A stretch of 64,000 bases of DNA from Dryomyza anilis. Lineage: Eukaryota > Arthropoda > Insecta > Diptera > Dryomyzidae. The position numbers and the translations under genes are program-made. Below the pieces are notes generated by a model. The model saw only the letters and a program-made list of their open reading frames with translations. It did not search any database and was not told the origin of the DNA. This document shows positions 21,624 through 34,875 of this stretch, piece after piece; positions within the stretch are counted from its first letter, which is position 1; each line of letters starts with the position of its first letter. The stretch is taken from NCBI GenBank assembly GCA_951804985.1, contig OX638131.1, positions 5,618,630 through 5,682,629 of the forward strand. The letters run 5' to 3'.

Positions 21624-23598
21624 TACGAGTAAATACCATTTACATCATTGAATCCATTCATCCCTAGTATAAATTTTACTAGGGTCATGATCGGGAACTA
21701 ACCATTGGATTTTTACATTTTCCCAAACCTAATCAAGCAGTGCCCAGTAAACTGACATGGCATTGTATGAAAAGAAATGTTTAGAATTCGATTGAAAAGT
21801 TCAACCCCTAAAAATACTCTATTGGATGAGAAAATCGATGTGGAGAAATTTCAACGAAATCCGAATATGGGAAATGGAACCGTCGGGAGTTCAAAGTTCG
21901 CATTATGGTATCCAAATCGATAATTTTAAAATTGAATTGAAATGACGTCTCCTACGGGAAATAAACTAAAAAAAGTGGATATGTCATCTGTTAGGAAATT
22001 TAGTTATTGTTTCAAAAAACTTTCAGAAAGCAATATCGTATAACAAATACAGAAGCCGTGATTAATTTCACAGACACTCTTTGTATTTTTAAGTTGATCA
22101 ATATTTAAAAATTCAACAATAGAACCATTATAGCTATAGAAAAGTAATTAACGAAAGATATCAACGATTTGAGTTCATTTGGAAAACAAATCGTGGTATT
22201 AAGAAAACGATTCCAAAATCGTTTGTCTCTATATATCATATAGAATCTTTCATAGTCGGAAATGAGAACTGAAACTAGTTCGTATTAAGTTGAACTACGT
22301 GCATTCTTGAATATTTTTAGCCCTGATAAACGCAATATTTTCCCATCTCTAGACTTTAAATCTAGTATACACATGGAATATGTATATTACTGATGGCACT
22401 GCATTAAAAATGGTCACGCATTTCATTACTACAAAATACTGTGACGTTCTTTTTAAGCAATGCTCAAATTTCTCAATGATATTTTATGCTTTTTGAGCAT
22501 AACAAATTTAAGACATCTTCACTTTGGTCATTTCTAATGTAAAAACTAAAGTAATTTGAACAATTCTCATCTGCATTTTGTGTACAACGCGCGACTGTTG
22601 GTGCGATTATTGACGCTTCTAAGCGTCAATCTATCGATTGTTCACAGATATCGTTTTTACGATGTGCTGATTGAGTAGCGTTCAAATTGTTGAAGTTCAA
22701 ATGATTTTACATTTTTACAACTTCTAGAACGAGACATTAAAATTATATTGAAGAATATGAAAATATATGTAAAATAATTTGTAATTTAAAGAAACTACGC
22801 GGAATTTATAATTTCAATATGTGATCAATTAAGTAAAAAGAGCATTATAATTATCAGATCATTATATCTATAAAATATATTTGCTTTATTTGGTTCGGAC
22901 AGAATTTTCATTAAGCCACTTTTGGTAATGAATTTGTTCATTTATAATAGAACACTTAAAATTCTTGTGATATACATTTAAACTAAAAAAAACACTCGAT
23001 TTATTTAGTTATTTTTCCATACAAATTTAAATAACCCTTTCTCTTTTATTTACATGGCCTCATTGCAAGGGTTTTATAGCACAGTACAGAAAAAATTCAT
23101 TTCACGATATAATTATGGTTTTAGACAGTTTTTAAAATCGTTATTCTGTTAAATAGTTTAATTCCAAAACGATCTTATTGTTGATGACACTAACTTATTT
23201 TACGAGACGATTCATCCACCCCGAATTATTTTAAAATCGTACTCAAACCGGAAGATGAATAAAAGTGTTGCTTATTTTAGCATTGTTCAGATTTTAATTT
23301 AAAATTTCTAATATATATTAAAAATAATTACCTTATTATGCTATTAGAAGTTGATAAAGGGACAATATCTATCGTTGATTATCGTTGTTTATTTTCTTTG
23401 ACATAACTCTGGTCACTAACACATTTACCATAATCCCAATAGAAAAGGTGTGAGGGTAGGGAAAGGGAACATTGATTATTTTCTTGTCACTAACCGTTAA
23501 GTTACACGACGAATATAAACTGGACACGATCATTTCTACTATAATTTCTATTAGAGAATAGGGTAAATTTAACTAGGCGTAAATGGGTTATTGGGTAT
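21624..23598. other. AT-rich gene-free DNA
   Basis: No exon-like frame and no repeat matches. A perfect short palindrome TTGACGCTTCTAAGCGTCAA lies at about 22611-22630. Otherwise I see nothing here. Confidence 0.4.
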
Positions 23599-24434
23599 TA
23601 GACATCTGCATAAATGCATCTGAAGTTCCCTTGGCAAAATATGCACCACTGCACTCTACATTATTGAGTGCATTTTGCTATGGCAGTCTACAGTGCATTA
23701 ACTATAATATTGTAGACTGCAAGTCTCTCCAGCGACTTCACTACAGTATTTGTTTCATTGGTGTCAAGTAGTGTCAAGGCACTTTCTTTCAAGACATTCA
23801 ATGATTTGAAAAACTAAACCACATGACACTGCTGTCGCTGAAAATTCAACAAGTACAGTGAGTGCAATGAATATGTGATTTCAAAACGTAACGAGTGAGA
23901 AACGAACATAGAAAATAAAAACAAATCTGCGCTCGACATTCGACAACAGTAATGTTGTTGTCGGTATTTATATGAAAAAATCTTTAGAGAAAAGAATCAC
24001 ATGATTGAATAAACAATCAACTTTTGAATACATTTTCAAAACAATTTTAAAATCAATCGTGTGATTGCCTAAATGTTCATACAGAAATTGAGAAATCACT
24101 CGATTTATATTAAAATTATTTGAAAAATGATTTAAAAGTTGATTGTATATTCAATCGTGAGATTCATATTTTTTTGTATTAAGAATGATACAAAAATATG
24201 TAAAATGCACTGAGTACTCAGTGTCATAAGCAGTTCATTTCAGTATTTTTATTGCACTACTAGAATTTTTATTGCACTACTTCTTGTTTGTGTTTTGTTT
24301 TGACACTACTTGTGCTTTGTGGTTGTGAGCAACACATTCATTTCATATTCGAGAATAGAGCCGGCGACAGTAAATGTCTTAAAATAAAATGAATGTTTTG
24401 ATGTTAGTTTCAAATGCATTTCTGCAGATGTCTA
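23599..24434. mobile_element. 836-bp TIR element with 8-bp target-site duplication
   Basis: Ends TAGACATCTGCA and TGCAGATGTCTA are inverted, extended inward by AAATGCATYTGAA. They are flanked by TTGGGTAT on the left and TTGGGTAA on the right (7 of 8 match). An 8-bp duplication fits hAT-like or P-like cut-and-paste elements. The interior has further inverted words (GTAGACTGC, CACTACT) but no transposase, so it is non-autonomous. Confidence 0.65.
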
Positions 24435-24442
24435 TTGGGTAA

Positions 24443-25480
24443 TGCTTTGTAAAAGAAATAAGATTTAACATACTCTCTGCGTTATCGCTAAACTTTCCAA
24501 CAATAAAACGAGAGTCAGGAATATTGTAAATTTGTATAGTAATAAAAATATTTCGAACGAAACTTTTAATGTATTAAATTAGATTAAAATACGTTTATTT
24601 TATATTTAAAAAATACAAATTTGATTAAATTGTACATTAAGAATGTGTGCGAATTCGACTAAATAGCTGACTAGACAATATTTTGTCGGTAATGCAGTGT
24701 TGACTTTTCAATTTATTAAAATTTAGAGCAGACTAAATTGAATTAAATTGGATGACAGGAATATAATAATCGACTGATTACGGACTCAAACAACTACAGG
24801 TTATCGAATGGAGCAATTTAGTCGAATTCGCACACTAAACCCCAGCCTAAATGAGATTTCAGTCGAAAGTTCAAAGATGTCAGAATTTTGTCGCCCCGAC
24901 ATTTATCCAAAAGACTTAATATACGTTAATAAAACGAGTTAAAGTATTTTATACTATTCAACCAAAGTCGTTCATTTTTGAATTTGCATTTTTTTTTTAC
25001 TATATTAAATATTTCACTAAACTATTTTATATCGCAAAAAAAAAGTAAAAACTTGTTTAATTATATTATTTCAATACGAAGGCTATTAAGAGCATTTTAC
25101 AAAGTTGCAGACAGATTAATTATTACTGCAGTGTATATAATTATAAATCAGATATAAAGATTAGATTTTACTTCATTCGTACAAAGTGTTCAACAACAAA
25201 TGTTCATATTACACCTTATAAAGTAGAGACTCTATTAAACTGTTATAGAAAAAATACGCCTTATTTTAATTGATATAGAAAACTATAACATTATTTAAAA
25301 GAAAAACACATTACCCCAGAACTTTTAATTTATTTCCCATAAAAATCAAGTAGCTCTCAAAACTGTCAAAACATTTCACATACCTACTACATTCAAAACG
25401 CATTCCACCTACTCTTCAGATAGACTGAAAAAAACTAAAAAGAGCAGCCAAGAGACCGATTTAACAAGCTCATTATGTGT
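24443..25480. other. AT-rich gene-free DNA
   Basis: No recognisable gene, repeat or site. Composition is strongly AT-biased with short frames only. Confidence 0.4.
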
Positions 25481-26780
25481 ACCACAATGTCTGGCAGGAA
25501 TCTGCTGCGTCCGCCGATGTAAATTTATACAGAAGACTCATAATAAAGACTGGTGGTGAACAACAGAAGACGACAAGTAATTTGAATATAAATTATGTGA
25601 TGGAATTCTGAAATCTTGCTTTTTTATTTCGAATAATTTCAAATAACATTTGAACTCATGTTTAGAGATCAGGGCACAGAACACACACGCCGCCTGACTG
25701 CCTCACTGACTGCCTATCACTGAGGCGTATCAATGGGGCACACAGACACCTAACACAAAAATTATGGGTGACTATGAGGCTAATGTGCATTTAGATAAAA
25801 TTATGCATTTTATTAAGAATAAAAATGTCACAACAGATCAAAGCAAGAAATGTGTATTTTCTATAAAATATTATAGTGAAATCCGTAGTAATAACAAAAA
25901 ATCATAGTGTAATCAATTAAGCTGCACCGTCATCTTTGCAACATAATTATTTTAAAGTTTAGTAAAAACATTTTCCGTTGTTAATCTTGCCTCAAGTAGC
26001 TTGCCTAGTGCTACCAACGCACGTGTTGATCACACTTGGGCGGTGTCAAGTGAATCGCAATTTCGTAATTCGCAATCAGAAAAACCTTTCGTGAGTACTA
26101 GTCAATGACGACACGTGAGTCTAACGTTACATTAAGTGACAGTGCACTCACTGCGTTACGCAGTTGAAAAGTCGTTGTTTTTACACACGTGATTTGTGTA
26201 TAATCCAGCGGGATTTCAGTTTTTCCATTGCCTAGTGATGGCAGACAATTTTAACAGATTAACATTGCATTCTGAGGGGTTGGAAGTGGAAATGGTAATG
26301 GATGTGAAGTGGAGAAGGGTCTCATATACAGTAAAATCAATAGTTTTTACAAGAAACTACAATTAATTGTTCGCACAAATGAGCAATGATTGCGCGTACG
26401 TCTGACCGACGGATGAGACGTCATCTGGGTCAGTTTGAAGTTACTGACACGGAGTAGAACCCATACTTCCGACGGTGTGTATTTCAATTTATGAAATTAC
26501 TTCATTAAACATGCATGACCACGACGATGATGATGACCACTGTGTGTTGGGTGTTTTTGTTGCTGTTGTTGTTGTATGTGGGCTAAGACCAAAGACCAGT
26601 CAGTCTGTCTGTCTGTCAGTCGGGGGTCAGTTGGTTCTTGGCAACGGGCGAATATCTCTCAAAGAATTCGCAAATCATTCATCTTAGTGCGAAACGAGCG
26701 GGGACTGAGTTCTTGGTGAGTTTCTGTTGTGGATAAACCCAAGATAAACTTTGTGAAGGGGATACACTGTAGGAAAGACG
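25481..26780. other. Single-copy GC-richer island, possible regulatory DNA
   Basis: No match elsewhere in the window, and a mix of GC-rich words (25660-25760, 25985-26200, 26390-26700) with a short (GTCT)n run at 26604-26619. One TCAAGTG site lies at 26046-26052. Frames are short and low-complexity. It could be an enhancer or an untranslated exon; I cannot tell which. Confidence 0.35.
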
Positions 26781-26940
26781 AAATTTTAAGAAGAATTTAC
26801 AGTCAATATAGCAAAACAGGGAATAGTTACAAAGAAAAATCAATTTATTCGTTTTTTTCTTAATGTTAAATATGTCGCTACTGTAGTAGAAATTCGACCT
26901 ATTAGGCTAGATACGACCATGTCCATAACTGAGACCCTAT

Positions 26941-27063
26941 TCTCGTTTGATGAAAAGTAAAAAATGAGAATGAAAATGAGATAAAAACTATTTTCAAAAA
27001 CATCAAAACAATATGAGATTAGTTTTTATCTCACTTTCATTTTAAACTTTTCATCTAACGAGA
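26941..27063. repeat. Compact hairpin MITE
   Basis: Arms of about 55 bp: TCTCGTTTGATGAAAAG plus GAGATAAAAACTA on the left, with the complement (TAGTTTTTATCTC, CTTTTCATCTAACGAGA) on the right and a loop of about 10-15 bp. It is almost entirely stem. Only one copy is in the window. Confidence 0.6.
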
Positions 27064-27417
27064 TACACACATAATAGAGATTTGTTGCGCCAACCAACCC
27101 TATTTGGTTCTCTCAACCACTCAGTTGGTTGATATTGTCCAAACTACAACCAATTTCGAACTATTTAGAACAATTAGGAGTGTGTATAGGCTAATAATTT
27201 AAACCGAATACCGAATTGCAAACCGAATATTGCAACAAATTTAACCGAATGAAGTTAGTTGGTACAACTAATATTTCCATTCTTCCAATTTCATGCCAAA
27301 AGAGAATTTTTCTGTGTGTAGGATCCGTGGTACAGGAAACTCAGTTTCCGAATATGACCTTAAAACAATTTCTAATAGGGATATAACTGAACATTAATAG
27401 TTTATAAAAGACAATAT

Positions 27418-27650
27418 TATACAAGTTGCGTCGTTGGCTTAGTTGATGAGTATTTCGGGTGCCGAAAAATTGCGGGTTCGAGGTCCTACGACTGTAACAT
27501 CACAAAAATAGAAACATATTTTTCTATCCAATGCTATCTCTTGGTTGACAAGGGGAAATCTCCGATAGTAAAACTTTTTTTTAAAGCATATAAATTTTCC
27601 GTTCGTATTGGGCTTTATACTGTAGGTTTCCCTATTATTACTGAATCTCT
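27418..27650 (+). mobile_element. Old, diverged tRNA-type SINE
   Basis: A B-box-like GGGTTCGAGGTCC follows a tRNA-like stretch (GTTGGCTTAGTTGATGAG). The body retains AATAGAAACATATTTTTCTA as in family A. It is probably an ancient relative of family A; no target-site duplication is visible. Confidence 0.5.
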
Positions 27651-27816
27651 TCTAAGATCACTTTTCCGAGAAACAAAAGTGGAACGTCTTGTAATAAAAA
27701 CTGTTTCATAGAAAAAAAAATAAATAAGGAAAGTATCGAATCGGTAAGGCCCTCTGGTTGTATAGAGCAAATTCTAGAATAGCATTCTACTCATTCTATT
27801 TGATTCAATCCATGAC

Positions 27817-28552
27817 TTGGAAGAGGCGTGGTAGGTATGAAAAAGTATTTATTCTTGATCAGTGTCAACAAGAGTATAACGGGCTATCTCGCTAATCGCG
27901 ATAACAGAAAAACTAAAAGGAATACATAAAATAATCATGGAACTTAAATTAGTACGCTGTCTAGTATTAAAGATCAACATTATGGGTCGACTGTAACCTG
28001 CGAAAGTACCTTTTTTGTACATATTTCTCATATAACACCGGAAGACTTTTATCGAGCGAAATCAACTATTTCATATGTTTTATTCGAGAAATGTATTTTT
28101 CGAGAAATGTCTTATAATAATAGTTTGGCACTACAGTCCTATAAGAACTAAGGCCGAGCTCTCTCACAATTTTGAGCTGTGCGTGTTATATTTGTTCTCA
28201 AAGTGGTGGGACAGTTTATTGTCGAATTCGAACGCGGGTGAGAGCTTTTCATAGGCAATGTTTTACTCTCGTAGGTTTGCCATTTACTGCCGAGAGGTAG
28301 CGCGGTATAGAAAAATGTTTCTATGAAAAGATGTTGTTAGCCCCAGTCCAGGTTTGAACCGGGGACCTTTCGGCTCGCAGTCCAACGCACTAACCACTAA
28401 GCTACCGCGGCTACGTGAAATGTCTTATTGTCTTATAAATTAATCGGAATTCGGTACACCATACGACGACATGGAAGTGAAAAAGAAAAATATCGGAAGA
28501 AAAAACGATAACTGCGTAGGGTAGATGAGAGTATTCATAGTCGGTTTAGACA
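27817..28552 (+). mobile_element. DINE-1-like relic split by a SINE
   Basis: AAAGTATTTATTCTTGATCA near the left end, ATTCGGTACACC and TTCATAGTCGGTTTAGAC near the right end, as in the 6661-7360 copy. The family A SINE at 28116-28416 lies between the halves, bounded by its own target-site duplication, so the DINE-1 copy is the older insertion. Confidence 0.55.
28116..28416 (-). mobile_element. tRNA-derived SINE (family A), full length
   Basis: Reverse copy of the 21300-21610 element with the tRNA-like head at the right (A box reading TAGCTTAGTGGTTAGTGCG, B box GGTTCAAACCT on the minus strand) and the ATT tail at the left. It is flanked by a 12-bp duplication GAAATGTCTTAT (28104-28115 and 28417-28428). 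Confidence 0.85.
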
Positions 28553-28654
28553 CACAATCTTAATCTTAATTCTGAATAAACTTGCAGGAGAATTTACAAG
28601 ATACCAGGCACTTTTTCGTACCGATTTCAAATTTCGCATTGGATTTAATATATA

Positions 28655-30326
28655 TAAATCATCATATCAATATTAGAATTTATTCATAAATATTATGAAT
28701 TTTTCTCCAACTACCAAATTCATCATATTGATAGCAACCGTACATTAAATGACATATTGATGAATGCATTCATTATATATAAGAACGTATTCATACTATT
28801 GAAGAACGAAGTATTCAATGCAATTTGAATTAATTTGCATCGTCATATTGATGACATAAAAAAAAAAAAAAAAATTAATTTTTTTTTGACACATTTCATT
28901 TTCGAAAAACAATTTAAAAAAAAAAAAAAAATCTCAAATTTTTTTTTATGAATATTATTTTATTCCAAAAACATTTATTTTAAGTACTTAAAAAAAACAT
29001 TTTTTCCGATATTTTTTTTTTAATTTTTTTGGTAATTTTTTTTACATTTTTTTTCGGACACATTTTATTTTCGAAAAACGATTTTTTTTTTTCAAAAAAA
29101 AAATATCACCTTTTTTTTATGAAATTTTTTTTTTTCCAATAACGTTTATTTTAAGAAAAAAATTTCGACAATAATTTTTATACCCTACACCTATGAGGTA
29201 CAGGGTATATTAACTTTGTGCATATATTGTAACGCCCCTTAGGAGGCGTGTCCGGTATGGAAAAGTATATATATTCTTGGTCAGCATCACTACCCGAGTC
29301 CGTTTAGCCATGTCCGTCTGAATGCGATGCAATTTCGTCTCAATATATTATAGCCAAAATTAGGAACTGAGTTTGAAAATGAGCCAAATCGGTTAACGGA
29401 CACGCCCACCTCCCATACAAGTCACTTTTATATAACTCTTTAGGAACTAATAACTCGAAAAGTATTCAAGATATAGTTATAATATTTAAAACATATTGTT
29501 ATAATTCACCTAAAAATTTGTGGTCCAAAAATGGGCGTGATCAGCCCACATTTTTTTTTCATTATTTCCAGGATTTTCATAGTGGAAATTTGATCCCTTA
29601 ATTATTAAAATCAAATCTATGAAATATTAGCCTTACAAAATTTTAAATATAGGCGTGATCCGCCCAATTATATTTTTCTAATTTTTTTTTTAGTTTTTTA
29701 TACCTTTATATCAATTTTTCAATTTATAAGGATATAAGACGTAAATTTCTGATATATGAATAATATTCTGAGGGTGGGGAGGTTCAGTATAATTAAAAAC
29801 TTTAAAATTAAGGTATGCAATTAAATATCCCACTTTAATATCCCCACCAAAGGTGTAGGGTATTTCATAGTCGGGCCCGACCGACTATAAAAATCCGCCA
29901 TATGTGACCGAACTTACCCATGTGACCTAACTTTCCCAACTCGTTTTTTTTTGGATTTTTTTTTTAATTAGAAATTTTTTTTTTTTTTATATAAGAAATA
30001 ACATACAAGAACTACTTGTGAACTGAGAAGTATGGCAAAATATAAATAAGAAATAAATATTTTGATTAAAATTTGGTTTGATGAACAGCATTCTTCAATA
30101 TGATGTACATATATGTTGTATTTTATGTATTTCTTCATTGATATGATGAAGCGTATTCTTCACACACATTTTATCATATTGAAGAAAACTTTTTCGACAG
30201 TTACCAAGCGTTCATCATATTTATGGTCGCAATTATAACATTGATGTCGTTAGTCATCAGTCGTTAGTCAATGAATCACAATTTGAAGAACGGAATTCAT
30301 CAATATTATGCACATTTTTTTCTGTG
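28655..30326 (+). mobile_element. MITE family A copy, interrupted by a DINE-1-like element
   Basis: Left part AAATCATCATATCAATATT and TTCATAAATATTATGAATTT, right end ATGCACATTTTTTTCTGTG, both as in the intact copy at 35292-36240. The middle has long A and T runs. The left CACAGAAA terminus is lost. A DINE-1-like copy (29178-29944) sits inside, inflating the element. It has no coding capacity. Confidence 0.65.
29178..29944 (+). mobile_element. DINE-1/INE-1-like Helentron copy
   Basis: Starts TTATACCCTACACCTATGAG, carries AAAGTATATATATTCTTGGT, GAGTCCGTTTAGCCATGTCC and ATGGGCGTGATCAGCCCA blocks, then GTGTAGGGTATTTCATAGTC and the terminal hairpin GTCGGGCCCGACCGAC, ending TTTCCCAACTCGTT. It is nested in MITE family A. 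The microsatellite core is short here. Confidence 0.7.
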
Positions 30327-31828
30327 CGGTTCTGCGTTCTGTCGGTGTTTTCTCGGAACGACAGATTTTACGATATCGCATCAGATTTCGAAAAATATTG
30401 CAATATTGAAGTGATGAAAATTAGAATGTACAATAAATTTAAAAGTTGAGAAGTGATAAAGCAAAGTGTTCGAATTTTTTATCGATTTAAAATACAAATT
30501 TCGAGGACTCTAAGGGCTCCGCGAAATGGCAATGGGAAACTAACAAAATGTCCCTAACTAAAAATTTCCCTTCCGCATCGGTTAATAATAAGCTTGATTG
30601 AATCCAGTGGAATGCAAAGGTCCCTTAAGGAAATTTAAATCAAGCTAGTAACATCGAACCTTAAACCTAAAGTCACATGCATTGTTATAATCAAACGAGG
30701 CATTTTGAAATTTGTACTAAACCCTTTCAAAAATCTAGTAGTATTTTCTCTCACTGCATGCACGAGTTCTGAACAAGAACAACAGCAAAACCTAAACTTT
30801 AACTAGACACCGAAACAATCCAACAATCCATCATTACCAAATATCATGTCAAATCGAATTTGCTTTATTGAACTAATTCCCAAAATGTTTTCAGTTACAT
30901 TCAATCAAATTATACAATGGAAGCTTCTGTCAGCCAAACGACGGTACTACGTGTAGTTTAGGTACCTACAGCACTTTGACTTAATAGGGCATAAATAAAT
31001 TATATATTTTACACATGTTAAATTACAGCAACCACAGAGACACGTTGGAACAAAGTAAGAAATAAAAGCGCAATTGGGCAGAAGAATACAAATTGATTAA
31101 AACACCCTCGAAATGGTGATGGTCAAGTGAGAAGATATGGGTTAATTTCGAAAAGCACGTTAATATAAAACCCTCCATTTAAGACTTTTAGTTGTATACT
31201 AAAAAAAAACTGTAATTTTGTCATTTAAATTGTGACAGTATTCTAAAGTTTGTCACTTTTGACAATTGAATATTACCAAACAATCATTCGTTTCCTTAAA
31301 TGCTTAGCACAATTTAAAATGTATACCACATTGCATGACCTTCCATGACCGTCCGTATACAACACCAATGCAAAATTGTATACTTAATACCACTTAAATT
31401 GAATTTGTTCGTCGAGCTGACAACTTTTCGCCCATTGCAGTCAGCCATACCGGGCACCGGGCGCCATCACCCCACAGATTGCTCGTCTAGTTGAAGTGAC
31501 AAAATAATAACAATTCAAAGAGAAAATCCGAAATGCAACCGCAGAGACACAGTACCCACTGTTGTTGTGTCGAAAAATAGACGAGGTTTGGTAGGTAGAA
31601 CGAGAGCCAACGAGGGCCAAGTAAGTATAGGGTCGGAGTGTAGCAAATCCCCGGACAAAGTCATTTGGAGCGGCTTAAGTGCTACAGTTAGCAACAAACT
31701 GTTATAATGGCAAAAGACGTTTAAGCCCAACCAGTGGATATAACACAATGACACTTCGTATATCAGAGGATTCGAGAGTAGCTGATGCAGACTGGCCGAG
31801 TAGGAATACCAAATACTTGAAATGGCAG
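30327..31828. other. Gene-free DNA, mostly single-copy
   Basis: 30340-30520 shares TTCTGTCGGTGTTTTCTCGG and nearby words with the TIR element at 13.6-14.2 kb. A GC-rich patch is at 31430-31660. One TCAAGTG lies at 31124-31130. No exon is supported. Confidence 0.4.
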
Positions 31829-32166
31829 AGATATTTACAATTACGAGTGACCACTATTTCAAGTATATTTTTGGTTAACTTTAGACATTCGAATGCTTAA
31901 AAAATAAATTCTTTTTGAAGCCCCGTATTAGAGGTCAGCAATGCCCAAGTACACAGAAAGAAAATGTACATCATATAGATGAATTCCGTTCATCATCAGA
32001 TATTTACAATTACGAGTGACCACTATTTCAAGTATATTTTTGGTTAACTTTAGACATTCGAATGCTTAAAAAATAAATTCTTTTTGAAGCCCCGTATTAG
32101 AGGTCAGCAATGCCCAAGTACACAGAAAGAAAATGTACATCATATAGATGAATTCCGTTCATCAAA
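31829..32166 (+). repeat. 169-bp tandem duplication, apparently identical copies
   Basis: Sequence from AGATATTTACAATTACGAGT to ATTCCGTTCATC occurs twice head to tail at an offset of 169 bp, with no difference that I can find. Each copy ends in the first bases of MITE family A (CACAGAAAGAAAATGTACAT). Either a very recent duplication or an assembly artefact. Confidence 0.85.
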
Positions 32167-33491
32167 CCATGATTCATTGTATTGATGAAAGAAATTTACG
32201 AATTCCGAATTTTAATATCAACAACTAACGACATCAATATTACGAATGCGATCATAAATATGATGAACGTTTGGTAGATGTCGAAAATGTTTTCTTCAAT
32301 ATGATAAACTGTATGTGAAGAATAGGTGTCATCGTATTAATGAACAAATACATAAAATTCAACATATGTGGTGTACATCGTATTGAAGAATGCTGTTTAT
32401 CAAACCAAATTTCAATCAAAATATTAATTTTGCGTTCATTTTTTGGCATACGTTTTGTAACATATTTATTTAAAATTACAATTTTTATTAAAAAAAAGTA
32501 ATATTTATAAAAAATATATTTCAAAAAACAAAATTTTTGAAAAAAAAAAATGTTTTCGAAAATAATTTCTTTTTGTTGGACAACAATTTTTTTTCTAAAA
32601 ATATTTTTTTCGGTCCATTTTTTTTTTCGAAAAACATTTTTTTTCCGATAATAATTTTTCCGAAAAAAAAAAAATTTTTTTTTTTGGATAATTTTTTCCG
32701 AACAAAAAATTTTTTTTTGATAATAATTTATTCCGAAATTTTTTTTATAAAATTTTTTCCAACTTTTTTTCGAATTATCTTCTAACCAAATTTATTTCTT
32801 TTTTGAAAAATTCGTAAAAAATTTAATTCAATTTGTTCAATTTGTATTTATAATTACAACTATTTAATAAAAAAAAAAAATGTTTATAAAAAATATATTA
32901 AAAAAAAAAAAAAAAATTTCGAAAAAAATTTTTTTTTGTCGGACAAACTATATTTTTTTTTTTGAAAAAAATTTTTTTTTCGTACATTTTTTTTTTCAAA
33001 AACTATCTTTTTTTTTATAATATTTGTTTCCAAAAATAATTTTATATTTGATAATATTATTCAGCAAAAAAAAAATATTCCCACATTTTTTTTGAAATTA
33101 TTTTCTAAGTTTAAGTTTTTTGAAAAATTTGTAATAAAAATTCAATCAATTAATATATTTAAAAAATATATTAGTTCAATAATATTCATCATATTGAATA
33201 TTATTTTCATAAATATTATGAACAATTTACAACAAATAAATTAATTAATCATAGATTGAATATTTATATTGATGAATATAATCATAAGATTCATCAATAT
33301 GACGTTTCCAATTCATCGTATTGAATATTTCGTTCTGCACTATGATGTAAAGTATATAATAAATATTTAATGAATGCATTCATCAAGATGTCACTTAATG
33401 AACAGTGGTATCAATATGATGAAGTAGTTTGCGAAAAAATTCATAATATTTATGAAAAATTTCATCATATTAATGAATTTTTTCTTCTGTG
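32121..33491 (-). mobile_element. MITE family A copy with TA target site
   Basis: Ends CACAGAAAGAAAATGTACAT and ATTTTTTCTTCTGTG are inverted and flanked by TA on both sides. On the minus strand the order of ATTCATCAATATGATGAAT-like palindromes matches 35292-36240. The core (about 32520-33080) is long A and T runs; the open frame there is an artefact of them. TA duplication suggests a Tc1/mariner-type origin. Confidence 0.7.
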
Positions 33492-33493
33492 TA

Positions 33494-34557
33494 ACACTAA
33501 TCCTAACGGGTATTAGACGGTATAATAGAAATGTTTGGCATACAAAATCCCCAGAATTTGAACATTAAGTGTGCGAGAAACTTCACTGAGACCGTTAGTG
33601 TTAAATGTAGTGTATGAAATGTGTGCGGGAATTAGTTAGATGTAGCCGATACGTTAGAATGTGTTGAGAAAAATTTAAGAAAACAAAATACACAAAAAAG
33701 CTTTAGACCTCCCAATCGTATCGAATCGAATCAACAACCAAAATCAATACTATTTCCAATTCAATTAATCAGAAACTTAATCACACTACTAATTTAATGC
33801 ATAAAATTAACATAATTAACTGCTTTAATCAGCGGAGCAACACAAAAACCTATGTTTCTTGATTATTGTTTGAAAATATTTGAAATATATTTGAATTTTT
33901 AATTTAGTCTGTTGGTTTTATATCGCAAAGAACGCGTTGATATACAATTTATGAGCAATTCTTTTGCAGTGTTGACAATTCCAATTTGATTTGATTTTTT
34001 GAATTATTAATTTTGAAAATAGTGGAGCAGAAAATAAAAAGAAAAAACTGAAGGTAAGTTATGTGTAGCACCACTTGACAATGAGTGCGGCATACGTAAT
34101 TAAACTGCGATAATAGGGCTGTTCATGGTCATTAAATGCTTGACACTAATGTGCATTAACTATTGACATGCTGTTGAAATGCTTAATAAATATAACGATC
34201 GATACGATATCGATGGGTTAGAAAACTCTATAATATATAGAATAATTAATAATTTAAATTCTGTTTTTACACATATTCTACAAGCACGTTTTATAAATGT
34301 TATAATATATGCCAAAAAGATTTATGTTTCCGCGATATGCACAACTTGTGTTGGCAATGTCTCAATAAATATTGCCATAAAATTAGCACTTTTTCATGAT
34401 TTAGATTAATAGCTACACTGTGTCACAAATATTACTAACTGAATATAATTTAAATGCAGATCAAGTTTTCGTTTAGATCTAGTTTAATTCAGCATATATC
34501 TGGTTTAAAGGTTTAAAGATTATTTTAGATGTGTCCATAAATTAATTCTTAAATCAA
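33494..34557. other. Gene-free single-copy DNA
   Basis: AT-rich with mixed composition. No repeats, no exon-like frames and no recognisable motif cluster. Confidence 0.4.
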
Positions 34558-34567
34558 TGAACATATA

Positions 34568-34865
34568 ATAATAATAATAGTTTGGCGCTACAGTCCTGTA
34601 TAGAACTTCGGCCGAGCTCTCTCACCATTTTGAGCTGTGCGTGTTATATTTGTACACAAAGTGGTGGGACCTACAGTTTATTGCCGAATCCGAACGGCGG
34701 GTGAGAGCTTGTTTTACTCTCGTAGGTTTGCCATTTACTGCCGAGAGATAGCGCGGTATAGAAACATGTTTCTATGAAAAGATGTTGTTAGCCCCAGTCC
34801 AGGCTTGAACCGGGGACCTTTCGGCTCGCAGTCCAACGCACTAACCACTGAGCTACCGCGGCTAC
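34568..34865 (-). mobile_element. tRNA-derived SINE (family A), near full length
   Basis: Reverse copy with tRNA-like head at the right, B box GGTTCAAGCCT on the minus strand and an ATT tail at the left; a short internal deletion lies near 34700. Target-site duplication TGAACATATA is at 34558-34567 and 34866-34875. Confidence 0.85.
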
Positions 34866-34875
34866 TGAACATATA

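Noticed and set aside
32520..33080. Open frames in long A/T runs of MITE family A
   Set aside because: The predicted Phe/Lys/Asn-only peptides come from homopolymer DNA.
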